Shown here: positions 29,948 through 38,320 of the stretch, piece by piece
Layout of the letters: every line of letters starts with the position of its first letter
How positions within the stretch are numbered: position 1 is the first letter of the stretch
DNA from: an uncultured Dehalococcoidia bacterium
GTDB taxonomy: Bacteria; Chloroflexota; Dehalococcoidia; Lucifugimonadales; UBA1123
Reading direction: 5' to 3'
Assembly (NCBI GenBank): GCA_951812505.1
Contig: CATOSI010000003.1
Location: forward strand, 1,116,001-1,180,000
DNA length: 64,000 bases
Notes under the pieces: model-generated
Told to the model about the DNA's origin: nothing
Databases searched by the model: none
Seen by the model: the letters and a program-made list of their open reading frames with translations, nothing else
Made by a program: the position numbers and the translations under genes

Positions 29948-30802
29948 TCATAGGCTGTCGTATCCGGTTAGTCCTTCGGGTGGGTCAGGGATCTTTACGT
30001 CGGACTCATCCCATCGTTTCCAGCAGTCGAGGATTTCGTGGAACTCGGCGGCTCCGATTATGGCCTGCTCCCTGGTGATTACCGGAGGCGGCTGGGCGGC
30101 GATTGTGTCCCACATGGAGAGGTCTCTGTCCCGCATAGCGGCTTCATGCGCCTCGCGTTCTTCAGGGGGGATTTCTTCGACGAAACGCTTGAGCTTCTCG
30201 ATTACCCTGGCCATGTTTTCTTCGGATGCGAGGTATGCCTCGCGTTCTTCGTCAAATTCCAGTTCAGGGGTGTGGGTTCTCGCTTTCGCGGGAATGACGG
30301 TAGATTCGGGTTCGGGGGTTTCAGTCGGGCGCACTTCGGGCGCGGCGCAGGTATAGGTTTCGTCGAAGCCGCGCTTGATGAGTTCGCGGGCGGCGGCGAT
30401 GCGGTGGTGCGGCTTGAAGCCTTCTTCGTTTCTGACGCCTTCCATGACTTCGGCGTACATCCTGATGACGGTTCGCCCGTCCTGGGTGAGTTCCCTGGCG
30501 TATTTGGCGAGTTGTTCGCGCGCTTCGGCTATCTCAGGGGACAGTTCAGCGTCGGGACGGCTTGTTCTTCCGGCCCTGGGTTTTGGGGGAATTGAGTTGG
30601 CGCGTATGTAGTCTTCGAACTCGGTGAGACCTATCTTGACGAGTGCCTTGGCTGAGTCCATGCGGTGGCAGGGTTTGAAGCCTTCGGAGTGTAGGTCGCC
30701 TTCTGTGACCTGTACGAGGAACCGGACGATGCGCCGCCCGCCGCCGGTTTCTTCGGCGACTATTTTGGCGAGTCGTTCGCGTGGAGTCAGGTTATCGTAC
30801 AT
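29948..30802 (-). CDS. Hypothetical protein with duplicated helical domain and an in-frame palindromic repeat
   Basis: A 284-residue protein of no recognised function. Two copies of a helical unit are evident: RERLAKIVAEE...GFKPCHRMDSAKALVKIGL (about 8-60) and REQLAKYAREL...GFKPHHRIAAARELIKRGF (about 95-150). Each has a conserved GFKPxHR core. A Pro/Glu-rich linker follows at about 155-180 that contains VIPAKARTHTPE, the translation of the genomic palindrome at 30276-30295. The C-terminal third is acidic and helical (EEIPPEEREAHEAAMRDRD). The duplicated unit suggests a nucleic-acid- or protein-binding scaffold, but this is a guess. Confidence 0.65.
   Translation of the reverse strand: MYDNLTPRERLAKIVAEETGGGRRIVRFLVQVTEGDLHSEGFKPCHRMDSAKALVKIGLTEFEDYIRANSIPPKPRAGRTSRPDAELSPEIAEAREQLAKYARELTQDGRTVIRMYAEVMEGVRNEEGFKPHHRIAAARELIKRGFDETYTCAAPEVRPTETPEPESTVIPAKARTHTPELEFDEEREAYLASEENMARVIEKLKRFVEEIPPEEREAHEAAMRDRDLSMWDTIAAQPPPVITREQAIIGAAEFHEILDCWKRWDESDVKIPDPPEGLTGYDSL
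30276..30300. repeat. Palindromic repeat copy inside a coding sequence
   Basis: GTTCTCGC-TTTC-GCGGGAATGACGG is a degenerate copy of the ATTCCCGC element within the gene at 29948-30802, read in frame on the minus strand. Confidence 0.65.
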
Positions 30803-31412
30803 TGTTCAGTCCTTAGTGGTTAGCTTTTGGTTCTTGGAAGCGGAAGCGCCCAGTTTTCACTGAGCGCTTTGGCCCTCGCCCGGTAGGGGCGCCCACAAGG
30901 GACACCCCTACAAGAGAGGTGGGTGTATTCGATTCAGAGACATCATAGCACGAATATTCTGTGGGCGTCAAGGGCAACTTTGGGGCAATTTTCAATTGGG
31001 GCGGGTGTCTGAACTGTGATTTGTTTGATTAGGGTGATGGGCAGGATGAGTTGGGGGCTTTTGTCAGAATCAGGATGTATGGGATTAGAGGATATAGAGG
31101 ATCGGTGGATTCCAATTTTGGCGGGAGTGAGGGGGTTGAGCAGAACGGCGACTAGGTTCTGTTGACATTCTATAATTTCCCCTGTCTTCAAGGTGTTGCG
31201 GTAGGGAAAACAGCTACACCTCGCACCCCTGGATTCCCGTTTTCACGGGAATGACGAGAAATGTCAACACGGCCTAATCTGATGCAGGTACATGACGCAC
31301 TTTCTGCTTGAATCGAATTGTAGGGTGCGATACTATATGTATCGCTATTGATACATAGTAAGCATTACATTTAAGTGGTGGACGGGAACGGGAGTAGAAA
31401 GGTGGATTAGAT
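30803..31412. other. 610-bp intergenic stretch with several dispersed repeats, no gene
   Basis: It contains GTAGGGG/CCCCTAC arms at 30893-30911, an AATTTTCAATT tract near 30987, a TCTGAACTGTGATTTGTTTG-type repeat at about 31004-31024 (related copies at 35243 and 38176), and a palindrome copy at 31233-31252 with changed stem ends (ATTCCCGT-TTTC-ACGGGAAT). No open frame with a ribosome site is convincing. Confidence 0.6.
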
Positions 31413-31955
31413 TTGGTACAAGCCGCAATGGTTCAGGGCGCGGAGCGGATGATGATAAGCGTGGAGGCGTCGTATGACGGGCTGCGGGTGTCATTTGCGG
31501 ACGGGCTTGTGTCCGTCGCGCCGTGGGAGAGTGTGGCGGGGGTTGGTAGTCAGGCTGAGGTGGTTTCCATCGAGGTGGATACGCCCTATGAAGCGGTTAT
31601 CAGAACGAGGGGCGGGGACGCGGTGGAGATACCCTGGGATTTCGCGCGGCAATTCGGGGACGCGAAGTACAGGGACCGCATGGCGGAAGAGACGCTGCGG
31701 GGACAGCGCAAGTTCGCGGAGCGTGTGCGGCGCTTGAGACGCGAGGCCGATCTGTCGCAGCAGAGATTGGCGGACCTGAGCGGGGTGGGCAGGGTTACAA
31801 TCGCGAGAATCGAGGGGGCGGCCCAGTCTCCGAAGCTGGACACCATCCAGAAATTAGCGACAGGGATGGGATACCCTGTTCAGGCGCTTTTGATGGATGA
31901 TTGGGCCGACTTTGCCAATGATGGCGCGGGGTCTCGTAATACTCAGGCGCTTTGA
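31413..31955 (+). CDS. XRE-family transcriptional regulator with N-terminal DUF2442-like domain
   Basis: A 180-residue protein. The N-terminal part (to about 90: YDGLRVSFADGLVSVAPWES, then EIPWDFARQF) resembles the small beta-rich DUF2442-like domains linked to toxin-antitoxin regulators. The C-terminal half is a clear XRE helix-turn-helix: RRLRREADLSQQRLADLSGV, then GRVTIARIEGAAQSPKLDTI. The start is taken as TTG at 31413 (AAAGGTGG seven bases upstream); ATG codons at 31428 and 31449 are alternatives. The regulated target is unknown, and no toxin gene lies directly beside it. Confidence 0.78.
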   Translation: MVQAAMVQGAERMMISVEASYDGLRVSFADGLVSVAPWESVAGVGSQAEVVSIEVDTPYEAVIRTRGGDAVEIPWDFARQFGDAKYRDRMAEETLRGQRKFAERVRRLRREADLSQQRLADLSGVGRVTIARIEGAAQSPKLDTIQKLATGMGYPVQALLMDDWADFANDGAGSRNTQAL

Positions 31956-32278
31956 GTTGGCGATCAGCCCGGACCTCTCGACCATCGGGCGGAGCGGTTG
32001 CTCCAAGTCCACGACGGAGGGTGGCTTCGCCTAAGCACTAGGACATAGTAAATGTTCCTTTGCCATTCTCGGGTCGCAATATCGAGAAATAGAGGACCCA
32101 ATCATTCGAGCGTGAGGAAGCCGGGCCAAGACCATTCTCTACTGTGAACATTAACTTAGGCCACCTGCTTAGAGAGGTTCCGGGAGGGATGGCGCGGTTT
32201 CTTTGAGTTGGAGGCACGCGGGGCCGGGGTGTGGGCTATGTCATAGCATGACGGGGGATGAGCGGTAGCCTGACTAGG
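31956..32278. other. 323-bp intergenic stretch with a MITE-like inverted-repeat segment
   Basis: AGTAAATGTTC at 32047-32057 and GAACATTAACT at 32146-32156 are near-perfect inverted repeats flanking about 90 bp with no open frame. No clear target duplication is seen. The rest of the gap shows nothing recognisable. Confidence 0.35.
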
Positions 32279-32920
32279 CTAGTTGCCCACGGTAACGACC
32301 AGATAGCGAAACTGCCGGTGCCTACCTTGATTCTGCACAGCAGGAGGTAGTGCGGGGATATCCGAGTAATCCTGCCAATGCAGGGTGTATGAACCCGATA
32401 GGTTAATTGGGTTTGGATATCTCTTCGCCGCCTTCGACTTGGGGTCCTTCCAATTCCGAACGCCTGATAGTTCTCGTCCTTCATGAATGCGGAATTCGTC
32501 ATCATCGGGAGTTTTGTCGCTTACTGGACCCGGATTCCAATACGCGGGTTCATTGGTCAATATGATTGCGAATCCGCGTTCAGCTGACTCGACTTTCTTA
32601 ACGTCCCGAAGAAATAGGTAGCGACTATGATTTTGCGCTCCTGATTCTGAGAGAATAAACAGTTCGTGCTTGAAACGTGCCAGTAGCCTCTTACTCTTGT
32701 AATCCCCTTTAATCTTGTACTTCAGTTCAATCGCGATTTTTTCATTGGCAAGCCAAATGTCCAAGTTTGTCCCCTCCTTAAGAGGGAACTCCAACCGAAT
32801 CCGACTATCCGGCATCATCTTGTGAATCTGACACGCCAATTCATGCTGAAAGTCGCCTTCCGAGTGGAATATCGGACGAGTCTTGGACAATGCTGTCATG
32901 ACGCCATGGATGTCAAGCAT
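32279..32920 (-). CDS. PD-(D/E)XK nuclease-like protein
   Basis: A 213-residue protein. The segment NLDIWLANEKIAIELKYK has the Asp...Glu-x-Lys pattern of PD-(D/E)XK nucleases (Asp at about 53, ELK at about 66-68), preceded by an early Glu in SEGDFQHELACQIH. The C-terminal half is charged and ends with RQFRYLVVTVGN. ATG at 32920 is selected because GGAGGG lies five bases upstream; a GTG six bases earlier overlaps the ribosome site. It could be a restriction- or defence-type endonuclease; no methyltransferase is nearby. Base composition appears lower in GC than the neighbours, suggesting transfer. Confidence 0.6.
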   Translation of the reverse strand: MLDIHGVMTALSKTRPIFHSEGDFQHELACQIHKMMPDSRIRLEFPLKEGTNLDIWLANEKIAIELKYKIKGDYKSKRLLARFKHELFILSESGAQNHSRYLFLRDVKKVESAERGFAIILTNEPAYWNPGPVSDKTPDDDEFRIHEGRELSGVRNWKDPKSKAAKRYPNPINLSGSYTLHWQDYSDIPALPPAVQNQGRHRQFRYLVVTVGN

Positions 32921-33049
32921 ATCCACCCTCCTCTGCGATGTTCGGACTTGCGGCTTTCAATCAGCCTATTCGCTCACTTCTTCCGCGGCGGCCAGAAATG
33001 ACTTTGTTTCCTGCACTAAAAGTTGTGTCCGTATCATTTCAGCGCCAGT

Positions 33050-33511
33050 CTAGTCGAAGTCTGACTTGGTAAAGCGCTTGAGTTGGTCAACCTGTGCGTC
33101 AGTGTAGTCGAGGAAGTCGAACTCGAAGAATGGCGTGAGGTCCATGAAGCAGTGTCTGTCGCAGTCTGTAAAGAACCGATAGATCCTGCCGTCGGTCAGG
33201 ATGCCGTAGCGTGCCTCAGAGTAGTTGAAGTAATGGCCCAACTGTCGGAGATACCTTGGTGGGTCTTTACGGAGATTTGTCTTGCACTCTATGACGATAA
33301 CAGGCTTACCATCTCGAATTATAGCCAAGTCCACAAACATTCCGGTCACAGGAAACCTGGGGACTACTTCGGAGTTGGAGTAGTCCATCATTTGCAGGAA
33401 CGGCATAACCAGTTCTCCGATAACAAGATCATGCTTGTTGGAAAAGTTCTCGCCCTTGATGACGCGCCGAAGGCGCACGGCCAGCTTGCTGACCTCGGCT
33501 GTGAAGTTCAT
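33050..33511 (-). CDS. Type I restriction HsdR N-terminal-like protein, short form
   Basis: A 153-residue protein with the HSDR_N pattern: LVIGELVMPFLQMMDYSN, VDLAIIRDGKPVIVIECKTN (Asp plus ExK site), YLRQLGHYFNYSEARYGILT and a Phe/Asp-rich end. Related proteins usually continue past the KSxFD motif at which this one stops; in-frame codons after the TAG continue for 27 residues (ETKSFLAAAEEVSE and so on), so it may be truncated by a stop. ATG at 33511 follows GAGGGGG and matches the family start; the frame is open back to 33616. It lies 130 bp from the other nuclease-like gene, same strand. Confidence 0.65.
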   Translation of the reverse strand: MNFTAEVSKLAVRLRRVIKGENFSNKHDLVIGELVMPFLQMMDYSNSEVVPRFPVTGMFVDLAIIRDGKPVIVIECKTNLRKDPPRYLRQLGHYFNYSEARYGILTDGRIYRFFTDCDRHCFMDLTPFFEFDFLDYTDAQVDQLKRFTKSDFD

Positions 33512-33743
33512 GGTTCGTGCCCCCTCGATGCTTGGACTGCATCTTGCGGCGTGATTTGACCACAGTTCGGGAATAGTGTCAAACACGCGCGAATTTGTAG
33601 AGAATCCCACAGTCATGTATGGAATTAGTTTCGGTTGTCGGGCTTGAGTTCCGACTGACGGGCAACCACGAGGGTCGTCCCTACGGAGAAGAAGGCCGGC
33701 TTTGTATGGGAGCAGAGATACATTGAATATATTGATTTATATA

Positions 33744-33772
33744 TTGACTTTTCTCAGTTACACCAGGATGAT
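33744..33772 (+). promoter_or_regulatory. Possible promoter of the DUF2089-DUF4097-ABC cluster
   Basis: TTGACT and GATGAT are separated by 17 bases, 40 bases before the DUF2089 start. Two ATATTGA direct repeats (33729-33747 region) overlap the -35 and could bind a regulator. Confidence 0.35.
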
Positions 33773-33811
33773 AGTTCAATAAATGTGAAATCGGGCGTGC
33801 GGAGGGAGTGA

Positions 33812-34177
33812 ATGGCAGGGGACTGGAACGATCTGACCAGGATGACGGGCGACTCTCGTTTTGTGGTGGAACGGGTGAGGATGGTGGAGACTGGAATAGC
33901 GATAGAGGGCAGTTTTGACCTTCCGCCGCTGGCGCGGCTGCCCGCCGAGGACCAGGTGTTCGTGATGGCGTTTCTGCGCAGCAGGGGGAACATGAAGGAG
34001 ATGGAGCGGGTATTCGGCATAAGCTACCCGACGGTGAAGAACCGGCTGGACGGGATAGCGGCGCGGCTGGATTCGGTGGAGGTGGACATGGGGCCGCAGC
34101 GGTCTGATCCGCTGTCGCGGCTGGAGCGGGGGGAGATTTCTTTCGAGGAAGCTCTGGAGCGGATTGCTGGGAATTAG
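33812..34177 (+). CDS. DUF2089 family protein (HTH-type regulator)
   Basis: A 121-residue protein with the DUF2089 core: LPAEDQVFVMAFLRSRGNMK then EMERVFGISYPTVKNRLDGI, a helix-turn-helix-like unit. The C terminus LERGEISFEEALERI resembles the SHOCT-type helix in the next gene. GGAGG lies before the ATG at 33812. It heads a cluster with a DUF4097 protein and two ABC exporters and is the natural candidate to control them. Confidence 0.8.
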   Translation: MAGDWNDLTRMTGDSRFVVERVRMVETGIAIEGSFDLPPLARLPAEDQVFVMAFLRSRGNMKEMERVFGISYPTVKNRLDGIAARLDSVEVDMGPQRSDPLSRLERGEISFEEALERIAGN

Positions 34178-34226
34178 CAATTTTCAATTTGGAATTAAGA
34201 ATTGGGCTTGGATAGTGGAGAGAGAA

Positions 34227-35240
34227 ATGGCGCAGGAAGACAGAAGGCGAGTTTTGGGGTTGCTGGCGGAGGGCAAGATTTCGGCTGCTGAGGCGGAACG
34301 GCTGCTGGAGGTTTTGGACAGTCGAGAGTCCCACTCCGTGAGTTCGGATGAGACGATAGACGACAAGATAGAGCAGGCGGTGAGTACGACGGTACGTACT
34401 GCGGTGCAGACGGCGCGGTCGGTTATCACGGCGGCGACGAGCGCCGAGGACGTGGCGGACTCTTCCAACAGCGAAAGGCGGCAGGACAGTTTTCGGGTGG
34501 AAGGGGTTCCGACGCTGGTCGTGGAGAATTTCAACGGGATGGTGGAAGTTGTGGGGGGCAGCGCGGACGACGGTGTAGAGGTCACCGCCGAGATCAGACA
34601 CCCCGAACTGGTGGAATACCTGGCAATGCAGGAGGGGGATACTATCCTTGTACGGGCGAAGCCGGGCGGGAGACGCGCGTTCCTGGGATGGAGATTCCTG
34701 AATCGGGGGGCTTACATCAGGGTTTCGCTGCCGAGGAAGGCCAACCTGGATGTCCAGACGACCAACGGGCGTGTCGTTCTACGCCGGATAGATGGGGTCG
34801 GGACGGTACGGACGTCGAACGGGCGTATCGAGGCGGACGAGGTTACTGGAAATTTCGAGATGCGAACGTCGAACAGCAGGATCAACTGTATGCGACTGCA
34901 CGGGGATTTCAGGTTGGAAACTTCCAACGGCAGGATAGAGGCGCTGGATGGGCGCGGGACGTTCGACGCGGAGACCTCGAACGGAAAGATACGATTCAGG
35001 GGCGAGATTCTTCCTCGCAAGGAGAGCAGGCTGGTCACGTCCAACGGAAGCATAGACGCAACGCTGAGGGGTGAGCCAAATCTGCGAGTGAGCGCGAGGA
35101 CGTCCAACGGCTCGATTGTTTGCGACAGGGAGATGGAGATACAGGGAGAGAGGAAGAAGCGTCAGCTGGAGGGTGTGATAGGCGACGGGGAGGGCGCGCT
35201 GACACTGAGGACGTCCAACGGCTCGATAACGATTGAGTGA
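34227..35240 (+). CDS. DUF4097 beta-repeat protein with N-terminal SHOCT-like domain (YvlB-like)
   Basis: A 337-residue protein. The N-terminal 35 residues (EDRRRVLGLLAEGKISAAEA) form the short helical domain seen at the start of YvlB-like proteins. A polar linker follows, then from about 175 a beta-helix with eight T-(T/S)-N-(G/S)-x-(I/V) repeats (TTNGRV, TSNGRI, TSNSRI, TSNGRI, TSNGKI, TSNGSI three times). No signal peptide or membrane helix is seen, so it is probably cytoplasmic or membrane-associated. The ATG at 34227 follows GAGAGAG. YvlB-type proteins belong to envelope-stress operons in Firmicutes; the two ABC exporters downstream suggest a similar setting. Confidence 0.78.
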   Translation: MAQEDRRRVLGLLAEGKISAAEAERLLEVLDSRESHSVSSDETIDDKIEQAVSTTVRTAVQTARSVITAATSAEDVADSSNSERRQDSFRVEGVPTLVVENFNGMVEVVGGSADDGVEVTAEIRHPELVEYLAMQEGDTILVRAKPGGRRAFLGWRFLNRGAYIRVSLPRKANLDVQTTNGRVVLRRIDGVGTVRTSNGRIEADEVTGNFEMRTSNSRINCMRLHGDFRLETSNGRIEALDGRGTFDAETSNGKIRFRGEILPRKESRLVTSNGSIDATLRGEPNLRVSARTSNGSIVCDREMEIQGERKKRQLEGVIGDGEGALTLRTSNGSITIE

Positions 35241-35295
35241 GGCTGTCTGAATCAGGATTTACAGGATGAGTTGGCGGATGGGGAGAAAGAACTGG

Positions 35296-36240
35296 ATGAC
35301 TATGCGGACGGGTACGATGGCGAGCGAGCGGAATGGCGGACGCGGGGATTCTTACGGCGATCTGCCGCTGGTGGTTGAAAGCGTAAACAAACGATACAGA
35401 CGGGGTGTCCACGCGAACAGGGACATATCTTTCGAGGCGTATTCTGGCGAGGTGCTGGGAATCCTGGGACCGAACGGCGCGGGCAAGACAACGCTGGTGA
35501 GGCAGATTACGACCGAACTCCTGCCCACATCGGGCGAGATCCGAGTATTCGGCGTTGATGCAGTTAAAGATCCGATAGGTGTGAAGAGCCTTATGGGGAT
35601 CGTGCCGCAGGAGGCGCAGCTTTTCGAAATGCTGACGGTGAGAGAGACGCTGAAGATTTTCGGCAAGCTGCGCGGTCTGTCCGGCAGGGACGCGAACCGC
35701 CGAGCCGACGAAATCATATCGGAGCTCAGGCTGGACGCGCACAGGAACGTCGTGAACGTGAAGCTATCGGGCGGTCTGAAGCGCAGGGTAATGGTAGGGC
35801 TGGCCGCACTGGCTGAACCTGGCCTAATAGTGCTCGACGAGCCCACAACGGGTCTGGACCCACAGTCGCGACGCGATCTGTGGAACCTGGTCAGGGAGCA
35901 CAGTTCACGAGGGGCGACAATTCTGATGACCACTCACTACATGGATGAGGCGGAGGCGCTTTGCGACAGGGTGGGTATCATCTCGAACGGACGGCTACTC
36001 GCGCTCGACAGCGTAGAGAGACTGAAGTCGGCTCATGGGTATGAATTCAAGGTTACATACTCGGTTGATGGGAAGAACGGAGCCAGCGAGACTATATATG
36101 GCAAGGATGACCGCGAACTGGTGGAGCGGGTGAGGGCGCGGGGCGTAAGGCAGTTCAGCGTGGGCAGGACAACTCTAGAGGACGTGTATCTTGCTCTTAC
36201 CGGCGACGAGGTGACCGATGGCGGCTCGAACGCGGAATAG
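35296..36240 (+). CDS. ABC transporter ATP-binding protein (drug-exporter type)
   Basis: A 314-residue nucleotide-binding subunit of the DrrA type. Walker A is GPNGAGKTT (58-66), the signature is KLSGGLKRRVMVGLA, Walker B is GLIVLDEPTTGLDPQ, and the H-loop is TTHYMDEAEALCDR. The C-terminal 80 residues form the DrrA-type extension. ATG at 35296 follows GGGGAG with a suitable spacer; ATGs at 35266, 35302 and 35317 are alternatives. It overlaps the next permease gene by 23 bases. Confidence 0.9.
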   Translation: MTMRTGTMASERNGGRGDSYGDLPLVVESVNKRYRRGVHANRDISFEAYSGEVLGILGPNGAGKTTLVRQITTELLPTSGEIRVFGVDAVKDPIGVKSLMGIVPQEAQLFEMLTVRETLKIFGKLRGLSGRDANRRADEIISELRLDAHRNVVNVKLSGGLKRRVMVGLAALAEPGLIVLDEPTTGLDPQSRRDLWNLVREHSSRGATILMTTHYMDEAEALCDRVGIISNGRLLALDSVERLKSAHGYEFKVTYSVDGKNGASETIYGKDDRELVERVRARGVRQFSVGRTTLEDVYLALTGDEVTDGGSNAE

Positions 36241-37003
36241 CATAGATACAAGGCAGAGTGTCTTGGTCGGGTGGCGAAAGTTCTTTCGGGACGTGAGCAG
36301 CGTCTTCGAGATTAGATTCAACATCATGATGCGGGGTTGGCACTGGTATCTGATGAGCACGCTGGTCTTTCCGATGGGAATGTTCTACTTCGCGAGCGCT
36401 TTGGCTCCCGACAGCGTCGAGGCTACGCGGCGCGCGATGGTCGGCAGCATGGTCTTCGGTCCGACCATGCTCACAACCGCGATGCTGGGACAGAGTGTTA
36501 TCTTCGACCGCTTTCAGAACAGGCTGAAGTTGATAATCACCATGCCCGTTTCCAGGGTAGCTTATGCCTTCGGCATCCTGTCGTTCGGGATAATGCTATC
36601 GGGTTCGGCGGTCGTGATTCTGATAGTGGCCGCGCTGGTCGCGGGGGTGGAATTCAACTTTACGCTGGCGGTCATACCCATAGTGGTCATGACGCTGCTC
36701 ACGATGTCGGGCATCACACTGTTTGTAGTTAGCTACGCTCCTAGCCCGGAGGTGGGCGGCATCATGTCCAACCTGCTGGGGATACTGATGGCGCTGATCA
36801 GTCCGGTCTATTTCCCGATGGAGCAGGCGCCGGCCGTGATGAAGGCGTTCGGATGGGTGTCTCCTCTCAGGTATGCGGCGGACGGCCTGATGAAGTCGCT
36901 TTCAGGTCAGACGGACGTTCTGCTGGAGATTGTGGTTCTGGGTATGTTTGCGTCGGTATGCATGGGTATCGGACTGTGGAAGCTGAGATGGCGTGAGAAC
37001 TGA
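36218..37003 (+). CDS. ABC-2 type transporter permease
   Basis: A 261-residue membrane protein with six hydrophobic segments in the ABC-2 arrangement (LMSTLVFPMGMFYFASAL, MVFGPTMLTTAML, ILSFGIMLSGSAVVILIVAAL, IPIVVMTLLTMSGITLFVV, IMSNLLGILMALISPVYFPM, IVVLGMFASVCMGIGLW). The ABC-2 signature after the fifth helix (PVYFPMEQAP...FGWVSPLRY) is present. Start overlaps the ATPase gene end, so translation is coupled. The exported compound is unknown. Confidence 0.9.
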   Translation: MAARTRNSIDTRQSVLVGWRKFFRDVSSVFEIRFNIMMRGWHWYLMSTLVFPMGMFYFASALAPDSVEATRRAMVGSMVFGPTMLTTAMLGQSVIFDRFQNRLKLIITMPVSRVAYAFGILSFGIMLSGSAVVILIVAALVAGVEFNFTLAVIPIVVMTLLTMSGITLFVVSYAPSPEVGGIMSNLLGILMALISPVYFPMEQAPAVMKAFGWVSPLRYAADGLMKSLSGQTDVLLEIVVLGMFASVCMGIGLWKLRWREN

Positions 37004-37022
37004 GGCTGGTCGTCAGTTCTCA
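36994..37022 (+). terminator. Stem-loop at the end of the first ABC exporter pair
   Basis: TGAGAACTGA and TCAGTTCTCA form a perfect 10-bp stem over a 9-base loop. It overlaps the permease stop codon. Few T residues follow. It probably separates this transcript from the second ABC pair, which has its own promoter. Confidence 0.5.
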
Positions 37023-37111
37023 GTCGTTAGTCGCTCATTCTCTTTCCTGGACGGGATAATCCAGATGTCTCGACATCCGTCCATTTTTTGCGAAAACGGC
37101 GTTGTTTTCCG

Positions 37112-37141
37112 TTGACTCCGCAATTCCTGGAATGTTACTTT
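37112..37141 (+). promoter_or_regulatory. Promoter of the second ABC exporter pair
   Basis: TTGACT, an 18-base spacer, and TACTTT with TGT directly before it (extended -10), 55 bases before the ATG at 37196. Confidence 0.45.
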
Positions 37142-37195
37142 TATTAGAAATATAACGAACACTTGTACTTAAGGGTGAACAAGGCGGGATAACAG

Positions 37196-38173
37196 ATGGA
37201 TTACGCTGTGCAAACCAAGGGCATCACCCGCGACTTTGGCGAGGTGAAGGCGGTTGACGGGATTGACCTTAATATTTCGAGGGGAGAGATCTACGGTTTT
37301 CTCGGCCCGAACGGTGCAGGCAAGACGACACTGGTGAGGATGCTTATCACTCTGCTGCTGCCAACTGACGGAAGGGCGACGGTGGCGGGGTATGACGTGA
37401 TGGACCAACCAAACGATGTGCGACTCAGAATAGGGGCCGCGCTCCAGGACGCGGCACTGGACCCGAAACAGACCGGTCGCGAGATTCTGAGGCTCCAGGG
37501 CAGGCTGTACGGTCTATCCAGACGCGACACCGATACCCGCTTCGACGAACTGTCAGACCTGATCGACATCGGCGACGCGATAGACAGGTTCGTGGGAACG
37601 TATTCGGGCGGCATGAAGAGACGCCTGGACCTTGCGGCGTCTCTGATACACAACCCGGAGATACTCTTCCTAGACGAGCCGACGACCGGTCTCGACCCAA
37701 TCAGCCGTACCAGGGTGTGGGACGAGGTGCGCCGAATCAACGAGGATATGAACGTGACGATCTTCCTAACCACCCAGTACCTGGAAGAGGCGGACGCGCT
37801 CGCGGATCGGGTGGGAATTATCAATAACGGCAAATTGATGGCTGAAGGGACACCCAGTGAACTGAAGCGTTCACTGGGCAAGGACGTCATAATCGCGCGG
37901 GTGGACGGCCAAGCGGAATTGGCGAGGGAAGCGGTGTCCGGCCTCGAGGTCGCGGACGCGGTGGACGTGACGGGCGGGGAGGTCATTATACAGGTGTCGA
38001 ACGGCGCGGCGGCCATCAGCAGGGTTGCCCTGGCTCTGAACTACGTGGGTGTAGAGGTAAGTGAAATCACATTGAGGACACCAACGCTGGACGATGTGTT
38101 CCTGAGCGTGGCCGGGGAGCGTATGGATGATGCGGCTGAACCGGAGAGCGTGGTGGACGGGGCGGCGGATTGA
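37196..38173 (+). CDS. ABC transporter ATP-binding protein (DrrA-like)
   Basis: A 325-residue ATPase. Walker A GPNGAGKTT (37-45), signature TYSGGMKRRLDLAASL (135-150), Walker B ILFLDEPTTGLDPIS (156-170), switch TTQYLEEADALADRVG with Gln in place of the H-loop His, as in DrrA-type daunorubicin exporters. The C-terminal domain (about 225-325) is the DrrA/ABC-2-linked extension. It is the partner of the permease at 38321 and a paralogue of the ATPase at 35296. Confidence 0.92.
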   Translation: MDYAVQTKGITRDFGEVKAVDGIDLNISRGEIYGFLGPNGAGKTTLVRMLITLLLPTDGRATVAGYDVMDQPNDVRLRIGAALQDAALDPKQTGREILRLQGRLYGLSRRDTDTRFDELSDLIDIGDAIDRFVGTYSGGMKRRLDLAASLIHNPEILFLDEPTTGLDPISRTRVWDEVRRINEDMNVTIFLTTQYLEEADALADRVGIINNGKLMAEGTPSELKRSLGKDVIIARVDGQAELAREAVSGLEVADAVDVTGGEVIIQVSNGAAAISRVALALNYVGVEVSEITLRTPTLDDVFLSVAGERMDDAAEPESVVDGAAD

Positions 38174-38175
38174 TT

Positions 38176-38270
38176 GTCTGAACTGTGATTTATGGGCTGG
38201 ATTCCCGCGAAAGCGGGAATGACTGAATTGTAGTTGAGGTTTCACCCCCATCCCCGTATCAAGTACGGGG
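38176..38270. repeat. Repeat cluster between the ABC ATPase and permease genes
   Basis: TCTGAACTGTGATTT (38178-38192), a palindrome copy ATTCCCGC-GAAA-GCGGGAAT at 38201-38220, and a further hairpin CCCCGTA-TCAAG-TACGGGG near 38252-38270. All are common intergenic repeats and sit inside the operon. Confidence 0.6.
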
Positions 38271-38320
38271 CAGGGATATTCAACATGCAAATGACGAGCG
38301 AGTGAGGAGACAAGAGCAAA

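Noticed and set aside
32041..32160. tRNA or small structured RNA gene
   Set aside because: Inverted ends are present, but there is no cloverleaf, T-loop sequence or CCA-type end.
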